Source: Paenibacillus lycopersici | Lineage (GTDB): Bacteria; Bacillota; Bacilli; Paenibacillales; Paenibacillaceae | Direction: 5' to 3' | DNA length: 64,000 nucleotides | Assembly (NCBI RefSeq): GCF_010119935.1 | Contig: NZ_CP048209.1 | Coordinates: 4,653,001-4,717,000 of the forward strand | Part shown: positions 54,048 to 62,423 of the stretch, piece after piece | How positions within the stretch are numbered: position 1 is the first letter of the stretch | Layout: each line of letters opens with the position of its first letter | Position numbers and translations under genes: made by a program | Notes under the pieces: model-generated | Database searches by the model: none | Told to the model about the DNA's origin: nothing | Seen by the model: the letters and a program-made list of their open reading frames with translations, nothing else

Positions 54048-54262
54048 TCGGCGGACGGTGTCTGCATCGAACCTCGGGCCGTTCAGAGCTTGCTATTTCA
54101 TTCCGCTCCTTCCGCGGCTTCCTTACAGCCGGGCCGCATGACAAGCCGCACCGCCGCGCCTCCTTCACCCTTCATGCACAAAAACAATTCCGGCCTTCAA
54201 ACCGATTCTTCGCCTTCGTCGTTTCTTCCTGTGAAACCAAAATCACGAAGGAGGAATGATCG

Positions 54263-55858
54263 ATGAAGGGAACGTATTTGAACCTGCTTGGCATGATCGC
54301 GCTGCTGTGCGCGACGCTGCTGCTTCCCCTGAGCGCCGCCGCGGAACCGGTAGCCGCTCCGTCTGCAACGTCCGTGACGTCGGATGCGAAGACCGCAAGC
54401 ACGCTCGGCCTGCTGCTGGGCGACGGCAGCGGCGTAACGGACGCTTACCTGGCGAAAGGCGCAACGCGCATCCAGGCAGCCGTCATCGCGCTGAGACTGC
54501 AAGGCCGATTGGCGGAAGCGATGGCGTACCGGCCGACGGACAATTTCGCGGATGCCGCTATGGTCGGCGAAAGCAACCAGGCGGTGCTCGGCTTTTTGAA
54601 AGCCCATCCCGAGCTCGGCTGGAACGGCACCGGCGACGGCAAGTTCATGCCGCTCGCGCCGATCAGCTCGCAACAGCTGTACAAAGTGCTGCTGGAATCG
54701 CTCGGCTACCGCTCCGGCACGGATTTCGACTACGCGCAAACCGAAGCGTTCGCGGCCGGCAAAGGGCTTAACCAAATCGCCGGCAATGCCGCGATTACGA
54801 ACGCCCACATCGCGACCGCGTTGATCGAAGCGCTCGGCGCCAAGACCGCCGACGGCGCGGCCTTCTTCGCTTCGCTCCAGGCGAAAGGCGTGCTGTCCGC
54901 TTCCGCGAGCTTGCCTTCCGGCGAGCGCATACGCCTCCATAAGGATGCGAAGCTCGGCACGATTTTCACCGACAGCAAGGGCATGACGCTCTATTTCTTC
55001 ACGAAGGACGCCGCCGACCCGAACAGCTGCACGGGAGACTGCCTGAAAGCATGGCCGATCTTCCCTGCCGGCGAATTGCAAATTCCGGCCACGTTGAACG
55101 CCGCCGATTTCGGCGTGCTGAACCGCACGGACGGCGCCGCGCAGATGACGTACAAAGGCTGGCCGCTCTATTATTTCGCGAAGGATACGGCGCCCGGAGA
55201 TACGTTCGGCGAAACGGTCGGCGGCGTCTGGTTCGTCGCCAAAGCGGATTACGCCGCCATGCTCGGCACATCGAAGACGCTCGGCAACTATTTGACGGAC
55301 GACATGGGCAGAACGCTGTATTACTTTGACAAAGATACGCCAGGCGCGAGCGTCTGCGAAGGAACCTGCCTCGCCAATTGGCCGGCCTACTACGCTTCCG
55401 GTTCCGCCCTGCCGACAGGCGCGAACGCCGCGGACTGGGGCAGCCTTACCCGCGCCGACGGCAGCAAGCAATCCACGTACAAAGGCTATCCGCTCTACTA
55501 TTTCATCAAAGATACGAAGCATGGCGACACGCTCGGTCAAGACGTCAACCATGTCTGGTTCGTCCTGAATCCCGCGACCTTCACGGGCACGACGGCGCCG
55601 GTGCCGAAGACGTACACGATCGAAATCAAGGATTATTCGTTCGGCATGGGTCCGCTCACGGTCGAGGCAGGTTCCCATATCGTGTTCAAGAACGAGGACG
55701 ACGTCAGCCATAGCGCCGTCGCGGTGGACGGCAGCTTCTCCGTACCGCTTCTGGCCAAGAACGAATCGTACACGATTACGCTGACGAAGCCGGGGACGTA
55801 CGATTTCTATTGCCAGCCGCACATGAAATTCATGACCGGTCAAATCATCGTGATCTAA
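54263..55858 (+). CDS. SLH / YxFxxD-repeat / cupredoxin fusion, extracellular copper protein
   Basis: This 531-residue exported protein has a signal peptide (~1-27), then an SLH-like region (~45-190) that could bind secondary cell-wall polymer. Two pairs of COG4315 repeats follow, with LYFFTKD, LYYFAKD, LYYFDKD and LYYFIKD and paired Cys (Cys256/260, Cys365/369). A C-terminal cupredoxin domain (~450-531) ends it. The copper ligands are His483, Cys517, His520 and Met524 (FYCQPHMKFM). This suggests an anchored redox protein. AAGGAGGAATGATCG precedes the ATG. A lipoprotein with a second cupredoxin follows after 21 bp. Confidence 0.87.
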   Translation: MKGTYLNLLGMIALLCATLLLPLSAAAEPVAAPSATSVTSDAKTASTLGLLLGDGSGVTDAYLAKGATRIQAAVIALRLQGRLAEAMAYRPTDNFADAAMVGESNQAVLGFLKAHPELGWNGTGDGKFMPLAPISSQQLYKVLLESLGYRSGTDFDYAQTEAFAAGKGLNQIAGNAAITNAHIATALIEALGAKTADGAAFFASLQAKGVLSASASLPSGERIRLHKDAKLGTIFTDSKGMTLYFFTKDAADPNSCTGDCLKAWPIFPAGELQIPATLNAADFGVLNRTDGAAQMTYKGWPLYYFAKDTAPGDTFGETVGGVWFVAKADYAAMLGTSKTLGNYLTDDMGRTLYYFDKDTPGASVCEGTCLANWPAYYASGSALPTGANAADWGSLTRADGSKQSTYKGYPLYYFIKDTKHGDTLGQDVNHVWFVLNPATFTGTTAPVPKTYTIEIKDYSFGMGPLTVEAGSHIVFKNEDDVSHSAVAVDGSFSVPLLAKNESYTITLTKPGTYDFYCQPHMKFMTGQIIVI

Positions 55859-55879
55859 CGGCAAGGAGGCTGAAACGCG

Positions 55880-56848
55880 ATGCGGAATCTGCAACGAAGA
55901 GCGATAAGCCCTCGCTCGCGGCTCATCGGGATCGGCCTGCTGCTTGCGTGCTGCCTCCTGCTCGCGGCATGCGGCAATTCCGGCAGCGCCGCCAATTCCG
56001 GTAACGGCAGTACGTCCTCCGGCCCAACAATCGGCACATCCGGCGATGACAAGAGCGACGTCGCAGCGCCGGGCTCGAATACCGCCGGGACAGGTAACGG
56101 CGGAACGGGCAACGGCAATACGGGGAATGGCAGTACGGGCAACAGCGGCGGAACCGCAAACGCAAGCGGCGGTACGGGTACAGAGAACGCAAGCTCGGGC
56201 AGCTCCGGCACGGGTAGTACCGGTAGTACCGGCAGTACCGGCAGCACTAGCGGCACGGACGAAAACAGTGACAATCAGGCGAGCGCGAACAGCAGCGATC
56301 AGAAAGCCGTATCGGACGATGGCGGCGGCAAGCCGGCCTCTGCCTCGGCGGATACGAACGGCTCGAACGACAAAGTCGCTTCTTCCGGCCAAGCCGGCGC
56401 AGACGATCGCCCTTCCTCCTCCGATAAGATAGGCTCTGACGACAAGGGCGGCTCTTCCGCCAAGCCCGGTACCGCCGGTCATCCTTCCGCTTCCGGCAAG
56501 ACGGGTACGGATAAGAAAAGCGGCAGCGCCGGAGCTGAGCCGGCAGCGGGAACCGGCAAGTCCGCTCCCGCACCGACCGCGCCGGCAGCGAAGCCGAAGA
56601 CGTACACCGTCGAGATCAAGGATTTCGCCTATTCGAACGACAAGCTGACGATCAAAGCCGGGGACAGCGTCACCTTCATCAACCGCGACGAAGTGGAGCA
56701 TTCCGCCACTTCGGTCGACAACGTCTTCGATACGAAGCTGCTGAAGAAGGACGCTGCCAAGACGATCACCTTCAACGATGCGGGCGAATTCAGTTACTAC
56801 TGCTCCCTGCATCCAGGCATGACGGCCGTCATCACCGTCGTCAAGTAA
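55880..56848 (+). CDS. Cupredoxin-domain lipoprotein with long low-complexity linker
   Basis: This 322-residue lipoprotein has lipobox LLAAC (Cys31) and a ~200-residue Gly/Ser/Thr/Asp/Lys linker. A C-terminal cupredoxin domain (~240-322) is closely similar to that of the upstream fusion. Its copper ligands are His274, Cys308, His311 and Met314 (YYCSLHPGM). The linker would let the domain reach through the cell wall from the membrane. AAGGAGGCTGAAACGCG precedes the ATG. With the SLH fusion it could form a membrane-to-surface electron-transfer pair. Confidence 0.88.
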   Translation: MRNLQRRAISPRSRLIGIGLLLACCLLLAACGNSGSAANSGNGSTSSGPTIGTSGDDKSDVAAPGSNTAGTGNGGTGNGNTGNGSTGNSGGTANASGGTGTENASSGSSGTGSTGSTGSTGSTSGTDENSDNQASANSSDQKAVSDDGGGKPASASADTNGSNDKVASSGQAGADDRPSSSDKIGSDDKGGSSAKPGTAGHPSASGKTGTDKKSGSAGAEPAAGTGKSAPAPTAPAAKPKTYTVEIKDFAYSNDKLTIKAGDSVTFINRDEVEHSATSVDNVFDTKLLKKDAAKTITFNDAGEFSYYCSLHPGMTAVITVVK

Positions 56849-56934
56849 ACCCGCCGGCCTGGGGCCGTTTACCGTTAGACCGTTTGTCGTTACAATGAAA
56901 TCAATTAATCATGCCGATCTTGGAGGCGCGATGC

Positions 56935-57510
56935 ATGCACAATCTATCGGATTACGAATTGATGCTTCTCGTCAAAGGCAAGCAGCATGCCGCGCTGTCC
57001 ACCCTGTACGACCGGCATGCGAAACTGGTGTACTCTTTTGCCTGGAGATCGGTCAAGGAGGAAGCCGCCGCCAAAGATATCGTGCAAGCCGTCTTTCTGC
57101 GGCTGTGGACAACCGAGTCGGTGTACAATCCGGACAAAGGCAAGTTCGTCAACTGGCTGCTCACGATCGTGCGCAACATAACGGCGGACGCGCTCCGGAA
57201 GCGGCGCAGGGAGAACAAGGGCATGCTGCATTATTTGCGGGAAGATCTTGAACGCATCCCCGACGGCGTCAGCCTGTCTCCGGAGGCGCAGGCGGAGCAT
57301 CAATTCGTGCGCGAGCAGATCCGCACCGCATACCGCCATCTGAGTAAGCAGCAGATAACGCTGCTGGAGCACTTCTATTGGGAGGGCTATACGCTGAGCG
57401 AGCTGGCGGCGTTGTACAATCAGCCCCTCGGCACCGTCAAGAACCGGCTGCATCAAACGTTGAAAATATTGCGAAGACATCTGACGGCGGAAGGAGTTGG
57501 AACGGGATGA
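56935..57510 (+). CDS. ECF RNA polymerase sigma factor
   Basis: This 191-residue sigma factor has region 2 (LSTLYDRHAKLVYSFAWRSV, then AKDIVQAVFLRLW) and region 4 helix-turn-helix (YTLSELAALYNQPLGTVKNRLHQTL). GGAGG is 8 nt before ATG 56935; the ATG at 56911 has no site. It is followed by its anti-sigma with a 4-bp overlap. The upstream copper-protein genes are on the same strand and probably in the same regulon. Confidence 0.92.
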   Translation: MHNLSDYELMLLVKGKQHAALSTLYDRHAKLVYSFAWRSVKEEAAAKDIVQAVFLRLWTTESVYNPDKGKFVNWLLTIVRNITADALRKRRRENKGMLHYLREDLERIPDGVSLSPEAQAEHQFVREQIRTAYRHLSKQQITLLEHFYWEGYTLSELAALYNQPLGTVKNRLHQTLKILRRHLTAEGVGTG

Positions 57511-58373
57511 CGGAACGAGGACGATCGCTCATATGCGAAGAATGCCTGAGCTATGTGGCGGGCTTGTGCAGCGAAGAAGACAAGCGCGTCTTCGAGCTTC
57601 ACCTTCCGACCTGCGACGGCTGCCGGCAGGAGCTTGAAGATTTGAATATCGTTTGGGAGGCGCTCCCCGCTAATATGGAAATGATCGAGCCGCCCAAAGA
57701 CCTGAAGCAGCAGGTCATGAAAGCCGTCCGCGCGGCGGATGCGGAAACGGAAGGCGGCGCGGGCGCAATCAGCGGCCTGCGTCCCTTCCGTGCAGCGGCC
57801 GAGCGCGTTCGGCATCCGTTCGGCGCAGCGTTCGAACGCGCAAGACGCCCGTCCCCCGCGAGAGAGACGAATCAGAAGCGGCTCCCGCGCGGCATGAAGC
57901 CGATGATCGCTCTCTTGACGGCCGCGGTCTCCGCGATCGTGCTGCTCTCCGTCTGGAACGCGCAGCTCCGCCGCGAGCATGCCGCCGACCCGCTGCCCGT
58001 CGAGCAGGCGTTGTCCGTCTCCGCGTCCAGCATTAAACAGCTCGTCTCCTTGAAATCGCAGTCACCCGCATCCGAAGGCTCGTCCGGCGTTGCGTGCATT
58101 GTCGACAACGGCCAAAGCCGGCAGTTCGTCGTCTATTTGTTCGGCGCCCCGCCGACGCTTGGCGAGGAGGCTTACCAGGTGTGGCTCATCAAGAACGGCA
58201 AGCGCACGAGCGCGGGCACGTTCAGAGTCGGCAGCGCCGAGCGCGGCATCGGATTGCTCGCCATGCCGATTCAAGGCAAGCAGCTCGACTTCGACGCAAT
58301 CGGCATCACGCTCGAGCCCGATGAACGCGGAAGTCAGCCGCGCGGCACGCGAATGTACGGTTCCTTATCCTGA
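57507..58373 (+). CDS. Anti-sigma factor (zinc-binding, RskA-type)
   Basis: This 288-residue protein has the ZAS zinc motif His32-x3-Cys36-x2-Cys39. A TM segment follows (~129-149: MIALLTAAVSAIVLLSVW) and then an extracytoplasmic RskA-like domain (QFVVYLFGAPPTLGEEAYQVWLIKNGKR). It sequesters the upstream sigma factor at the membrane until an outside signal releases it. ATG 57507 overlaps the sigma stop, and AAGGAG lies 10 nt upstream. Confidence 0.9.
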   Translation: MTERGRSLICEECLSYVAGLCSEEDKRVFELHLPTCDGCRQELEDLNIVWEALPANMEMIEPPKDLKQQVMKAVRAADAETEGGAGAISGLRPFRAAAERVRHPFGAAFERARRPSPARETNQKRLPRGMKPMIALLTAAVSAIVLLSVWNAQLRREHAADPLPVEQALSVSASSIKQLVSLKSQSPASEGSSGVACIVDNGQSRQFVVYLFGAPPTLGEEAYQVWLIKNGKRTSAGTFRVGSAERGIGLLAMPIQGKQLDFDAIGITLEPDERGSQPRGTRMYGSLS

Positions 58374-58388
58374 ATCGCCGAATGCAGA

Positions 58389-58415
58389 AGGGCCGCGGCG
58401 CTGAGCCGCGGCCCT
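58389..58415 (+). terminator. Terminator of the copper/sigma operon
   Basis: AGGGCCGCGGC, loop GCTGA, GCCGCGGCCCT then CTCTATTCG: an 11-bp stem just past the anti-sigma stop. Confidence 0.8.
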
Positions 58416-58570
58416 CTCTATTCGTTCGTCCGAAAAGAATCCTGTTATTATCGTACTATCGCGCTCGGGATGACCGTCGACATTGAAATCACCCTGCGAG
58501 TTGTGTCACTATTAAAGATGGCTTGCACCATGTACATTGCTAACCATACCCGACAAAGGAGCGCGATCCT

Positions 58571-59275
58571 GTGAAAATCCATTACCACGGCCATGCCTGC
58601 ATCCAAATCGATACGGGCGGCAAATCGCTCATCATCGATCCATTCCTGAGCGGCAACCCGATTGCCAAAACCAAACCGGAGGACATTAAGGCCGATGCGA
58701 TCCTGCTGACCCATGCCCACCAGGACCATATCCTGGACGCGGCGCCGATCGCGAAAGCGAATAACGACGCGCCGGTCGTCGCGAACGTAGAGCTTGCCAC
58801 GTACATGTCCTGGCAAGGCGTGAAGAACGCCGTCGGCATGAACATGGGCGGCACGTTCGACCTCGGCTTCGCCAAAGCGAAGATGGTTCAGGCGTTCCAC
58901 AGCTCGGGCATCGTTATCGAAGAGACGAAACAAATCCTGTATGCGGGCATGCCTGCCGGATTCCTTGTCTTCGCCGAAGGCTTGACGATTCTCCATGCCG
59001 GCGACACGTCGCTCTACGGCGACATGAAGATGATCGGCGAACGCCATCCGATCGACGTTGTATTCCTGCCGATCGGCGACCACTACACGATGGGGCCGGA
59101 AGATGCGCTGCAAGCGGCGGAGTGGTACAACGCGAAGCTGGCGGTGCCGATTCACCACAGCACGTTCCCGGGCATCAAGCAGGACGCGGAGAAATTCGTC
59201 GGCCAACTGGAGACCCGCGGCCTGAAAGGCAAAGCGATGGCGCCGGGCGACACGCTGGAAGTAGCCGGACGTTAA
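58571..59275 (+). CDS. UPF0173 metal-dependent hydrolase (YtkL-like)
   Basis: This 234-residue metallo-beta-lactamase-fold protein has the HxHxDH motif in LLTHAHQDHILDA. Further metal ligands lie in HAGDTSLYGDM and PIHHSTFPG. It begins at GTG 58571 nine bases after AAAGGAG. Family members are cytoplasmic; one relative is a UlaG-like lactonase, but the substrate of YtkL proteins is unknown. It stands alone. Confidence 0.92.
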   Translation: MKIHYHGHACIQIDTGGKSLIIDPFLSGNPIAKTKPEDIKADAILLTHAHQDHILDAAPIAKANNDAPVVANVELATYMSWQGVKNAVGMNMGGTFDLGFAKAKMVQAFHSSGIVIEETKQILYAGMPAGFLVFAEGLTILHAGDTSLYGDMKMIGERHPIDVVFLPIGDHYTMGPEDALQAAEWYNAKLAVPIHHSTFPGIKQDAEKFVGQLETRGLKGKAMAPGDTLEVAGR

Positions 59276-59297
59276 ATAGACCGATGCAGCCAGAACC

Positions 59298-59324
59298 GGA
59301 AATGCTCGTTAATCGAGCGTTTCC
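59298..59324 (+). terminator. Terminator of the UPF0173 gene
   Basis: GGAAATGCTCG, loop TTAAT, CGAGCGTTTCC with one T-G pair, 22 nt past the stop. Confidence 0.65.
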
Positions 59325-59649
59325 GGGGGCAGTCCGGGGCAAACCGGGCAGTCCGGGGCAAACTCTTTTATTACAGCGGGATCGACGGCTAGTTATCCCA
59401 TAATTGCTCGCTCGAGGCAGCTTAAACCGCCATTCACGGGCAGCTCCTGAGGACTTCCCGCTGCTCCCCGCTGCTTCCAACTGCTCCCCACTGCTCTCCG
59501 CAGGTCGCCCCCAGGCTAGCTCTCTGAGGCTGGCTCTCTCAGGCTGATGCTCTCAATCTGCCGCTCCCCCGGTAAAGTTGCCGAAACCATTTTGATCCAT
59601 CGGCTGTTCGACCGCTAGGCAACAACATATTGCCGTCGAAGCAGGGAGA

Positions 59650-59828
59650 CGGACAAGAGATACGTTATCGGCCGGTTTTCATCGTTTTTACGTAACCTCG
59701 CGGACAGGAGATGCGTTATGTCGCCCAATATGCAGACATTCGGTGCTTCCCGGAGGCAATAACGGATCCTGTGTCCGATCGCCAACTTAAAACACCGATT
59801 TCATTAGAAATAACGCATCCTGTGTCCG
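59650..59828 (+). repeat. Dispersed four-motif element, copy D (core only)
   Basis: Direct motifs start at 59650 (CGGACAAGAGATACGTTA) and 59701 (CGGACAGGAGATGCGTTA); inverted motifs at 59760 (TAACGGATCCTGTGTCCG) and 59811 (TAACGCATCCTGTGTCCG). The intervals are 51, 59 and 51, exactly as in copies A and B. The spacer sequences are different, and the left arm and bracket hairpins of copies A-C are missing. Confidence 0.8.
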
Positions 59829-59940
59829 TTGCTAAGGAAGCTGTCTCGTATAGGCTATGCGAATACGCCTGTTCATACGGAATCATAGACATACAACCGC
59901 TCCCGATCGTGCGGTGCATTCGGACTGGAGGTCACAAACC

Positions 59941-60666
59941 ATGCAAGAACGGGTCATCCAAGCCTACGACAAGCTAGCCAAAGACTATGAACTGCACGTT
60001 GATACGGACAGCGGACATAACGCTTATTATGAGCGGCCCGCCATGATGAAGCTGATGCCGCCCGATATGGAAGGAATGCATGTTCTTGACGCCGGATGCG
60101 CGGCCGGCTGGTACACGGAGCAATATATCAAGCGGGGGGCGCGCGTGACGGCGATCGATATCAGCCCGGAGATGACCGCCGCCTGCAAACGGCGCAACGG
60201 AGACCGCGCGATTGTGCTCACATGCGATTTGAACGGGGCGCTGCCGTTCGAGGATGCGTCGTTCGACCTGATCGCCAGCTCGCTCACGCTGCATTACGTC
60301 GAGGACTGGGCGCCTGTTCTCCGGGAATTCCGCCGTATCCTGAAGCCGGGCGGGCGATTTATTTTCTCGACGCATCATCCGTTCATAGACTTGAGCGACT
60401 TGGGTCAAACGAGCTACTTCCCGCGGCAATTATTGTCGGAAGTATGGAACAAGAAAGCGGCCGGGCCGGTGGAAGTCTCGTTCTACCATCGGTCGATGCA
60501 GGACATCTTGAACGCCGTCGCAGCCAGCTTCGTCATCGAGCGCATCGTCGAGCCGCAGCCCGACGAAGCGTCCGCAGCGCTTCCCGAAGCGGCCGGCTGG
60601 TTCGCCAAATGGCAGGGCTACCTGTCGACCCGCCCGCATTTTCTCATCGTCGAAGCCCGGAAATAA
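59941..60666 (+). CDS. Class I SAM-dependent methyltransferase
   Basis: This 241-residue enzyme has SAM motif I VLDAGCAAGWYTEQYIKRG, motif II acidic strand VTAIDIS, and post-motif LTLHYVEDWAPVLREFRRILKPGGRFIFSTHHP (in part), as in UbiE/COQ5-like and small-molecule methyltransferases. GGAGG is nine bases before ATG 59941; an upstream in-frame ATG lies in the element. The substrate is unknown. Confidence 0.9.
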   Translation: MQERVIQAYDKLAKDYELHVDTDSGHNAYYERPAMMKLMPPDMEGMHVLDAGCAAGWYTEQYIKRGARVTAIDISPEMTAACKRRNGDRAIVLTCDLNGALPFEDASFDLIASSLTLHYVEDWAPVLREFRRILKPGGRFIFSTHHPFIDLSDLGQTSYFPRQLLSEVWNKKAAGPVEVSFYHRSMQDILNAVAASFVIERIVEPQPDEASAALPEAAGWFAKWQGYLSTRPHFLIVEARK

Positions 60667-61307
60667 GGAGCGCGTAAGGCTTCGCTGCATCATGTGCCGA
60701 CGACAAACGAGCCTCCGACAGCCGGGCCTTCGCCCGCTGCCGGAGGCTTTGTCAGTTTGGCTGCTTTCTAGCCGCCTGCCTCTCTTGGACTACGTGTATT
60801 TCATGGGTCATGTCAGTCTCTAGGATCGTGTCAATCTCTTGGACCGTGCCTCTCTTGGACTGCGGTTGTCTCTCGGACCGTGCCTGTCGTCATCCGGTCC
60901 GTCCGAAATTAACCGTCATCGCGGCGAAGAGAGACGTCATCTGGGACGGCAAAGTGAACCGCGACGATACCAAATGGATATTCCTGGCGATGGAGAACGG
61001 CTTGCTGTCGAGCTATACCGCCAAGGACGCATCGGACATCGCCCGCTTGTCGACGGACAGCGTTTGACCGGCCTTCAACGCGCCTGCGCAGCCGATGATC
61101 GTATCCGCCTGCTTGGCGGTAATGCCTTCGTTAAGGCCGAGACGCCATGCCTTCCTTTGTTGTCGACAAGTGCACGCAATTCACGCTGCTAGCCCGCCTC
61201 CGCCAAGCGCCGTCTCCGAACGTCAAAATGACCGCCGAGGCATGCTCGGCGGCCAGCTTCTTGCACAATGCGGTTTCATACGGCCGATGCCGCGCGTTCC
61301 GAGCTCG
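60667..61307. other. Gap with degenerate repeats and possible gene remnants
   Basis: A short hairpin (AGCCTCCGACAGCCGGG...CCGGAGGCTT, ~60710-60747) follows the methyltransferase. From ~60800 to 60900 loose repeats of TCTCTTGGACCGTGCC occur. Positions ~60905-61067 on the plus strand read like protein (KVNRDDTKWIFLAMENG) but with no start or domain, and 61080-61250 on the minus strand also reads protein-like in short pieces. These are probably decayed gene fragments; none can be identified. Confidence 0.4.
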
Positions 61308-62423
61308 TTAACGCAATTCTTCCAGCGCCTTGAGGAAGATTTCGTTCTCCTCGTGCGTGCCTACCGAGACGCGGAAATGGTTCGGGAAGCCCCAGCTCTT
61401 GGCATAGCGGACGATAATGCCGCGCTCCAGCAGCTGCTGGTAGATGCGCTCCGCCTGCTCCCCGATCTCCACGAGCACGAAGTTCGCCATGCTCTCCGTA
61501 TACGGCATGGACAGCTTGCGGAAGCCGGCGTACAGCTGCTCGCGGCCTTCTTCGTTCATCCGGCGCGATGCGCCGATATGCGCCTCGTCGTGAAGCGCCG
61601 CCGTCGCGGCCGCCTCGGCCAGCGCATTGACGTTGAACGGCTCCTTCACCTTCAACAGCGTGCGGATGACCGCCGATGGCGCGGCGCCGAAGCCGACGCG
61701 GATTCCGGCAAGCCCGTAGATTTTGGAGAACGTATGCAGCGCGATGACCGGATACCCTTCGCGGACCAGAGCGATGCCGTCGCTATAATCGTCGGCCGTC
61801 ACATAGTGCTTGTACGCAACGTCGATGACGACGAGCACGCGCTCGGGCAGGCGGTCGAGGAAGCTGCGCAGCTCGGCCTCCGGCAGATACGTGCCGGTCG
61901 GATTGTTCGGCGAGCATAGGTAGACGATCTTCGTCTTCTCGGTTACGGCCGCCAGCAGATCTTCAGCCGCGTACCGGAATCCGTCGCGAAGCGGCACCTT
62001 CACGATCGGGCTCTCCATCAGATTCGCGCCGAATGCGTACTCGCTGAAGGTCGGGTCCGGCACGATGATTTCATCGCCCTTCTCCAGGTAAGCCTGCGAG
62101 ATGAGCACGATCAGCTCGTCCCCGCCGTTCGTCACGACGAAATTGTCGCTCGCGAGCCCGAACTCCTGCGCCAGCGCGTTCACCAGATTGGACGACAGCC
62201 CGTCCGGATAACGGTGCAGCTCGCCCAGCCGCGCTTGAATGGCCTCCAGCGCCTTCGGCGACGGGCCGAGCGAATTCTCGTTCGATGCCAGCTTCACGAC
62301 ACGATCCAGGCCGTATTCCTGCTGCACCTCCCAGATCGGTTTGCCGGGCGTGTACGGCTTGATGGTGTCCAGCGCTTGTCTCGCTTTGACATGCAGAGCG
62401 GTGTTCTCCCCGATTTGCGTCAT
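61308..62423 (-). CDS. hisC: Histidinol-phosphate aminotransferase
   Basis: This 371-residue PLP enzyme (fold type I) interconverts histidinol phosphate and imidazole-acetol phosphate with glutamate. It carries KLASNENSLGPSPKAL at the N-terminus, SPNNPTGTYLP, and the PLP lysine in TFSKIYGLAGIRVGFG. The start ATG 62423 follows GGAGAGG. It stands alone, away from other histidine genes, so a broader specificity (for example aromatic amino acids, as in many Firmicutes) is possible. Confidence 0.92.
   Translation of the reverse strand: MTQIGENTALHVKARQALDTIKPYTPGKPIWEVQQEYGLDRVVKLASNENSLGPSPKALEAIQARLGELHRYPDGLSSNLVNALAQEFGLASDNFVVTNGGDELIVLISQAYLEKGDEIIVPDPTFSEYAFGANLMESPIVKVPLRDGFRYAAEDLLAAVTEKTKIVYLCSPNNPTGTYLPEAELRSFLDRLPERVLVVIDVAYKHYVTADDYSDGIALVREGYPVIALHTFSKIYGLAGIRVGFGAAPSAVIRTLLKVKEPFNVNALAEAAATAALHDEAHIGASRRMNEEGREQLYAGFRKLSMPYTESMANFVLVEIGEQAERIYQQLLERGIIVRYAKSWGFPNHFRVSVGTHEENEIFLKALEELR

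Larger units (their letters stand above)
59276..59940. other. Gap with a terminator, degenerate repeats and element copy D
   Basis: Beyond the terminator at 59298-59324, the words GCAGTCCGGGGCAAAC repeat near 59329 and 59348. A degenerate CTGCTCC/CTCTCAGGCTG tract covers ~59450-59565. The four-motif element core is at 59650-59828. No gene is visible; the following methyltransferase begins at 59941. Confidence 0.7.

Noticed and set aside
54160-54250. ECF-type promoter upstream of the copper fusion
   Set aside because: A TTCAAACC word and a CGTCG word are present, but the spacing (13 bp) is shorter than usual for ECF promoters and no matching pair stands before the sigma gene itself.
54197-56812. 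Leftward open frame of about 870 codons
   Set aside because: Antisense to the two cupredoxin genes, which have signal peptides, copper ligands and ribosome sites.
61095-61919. Rightward open frame overlapping hisC
   Set aside because: Mostly antisense to the well-defined hisC gene; no domain.
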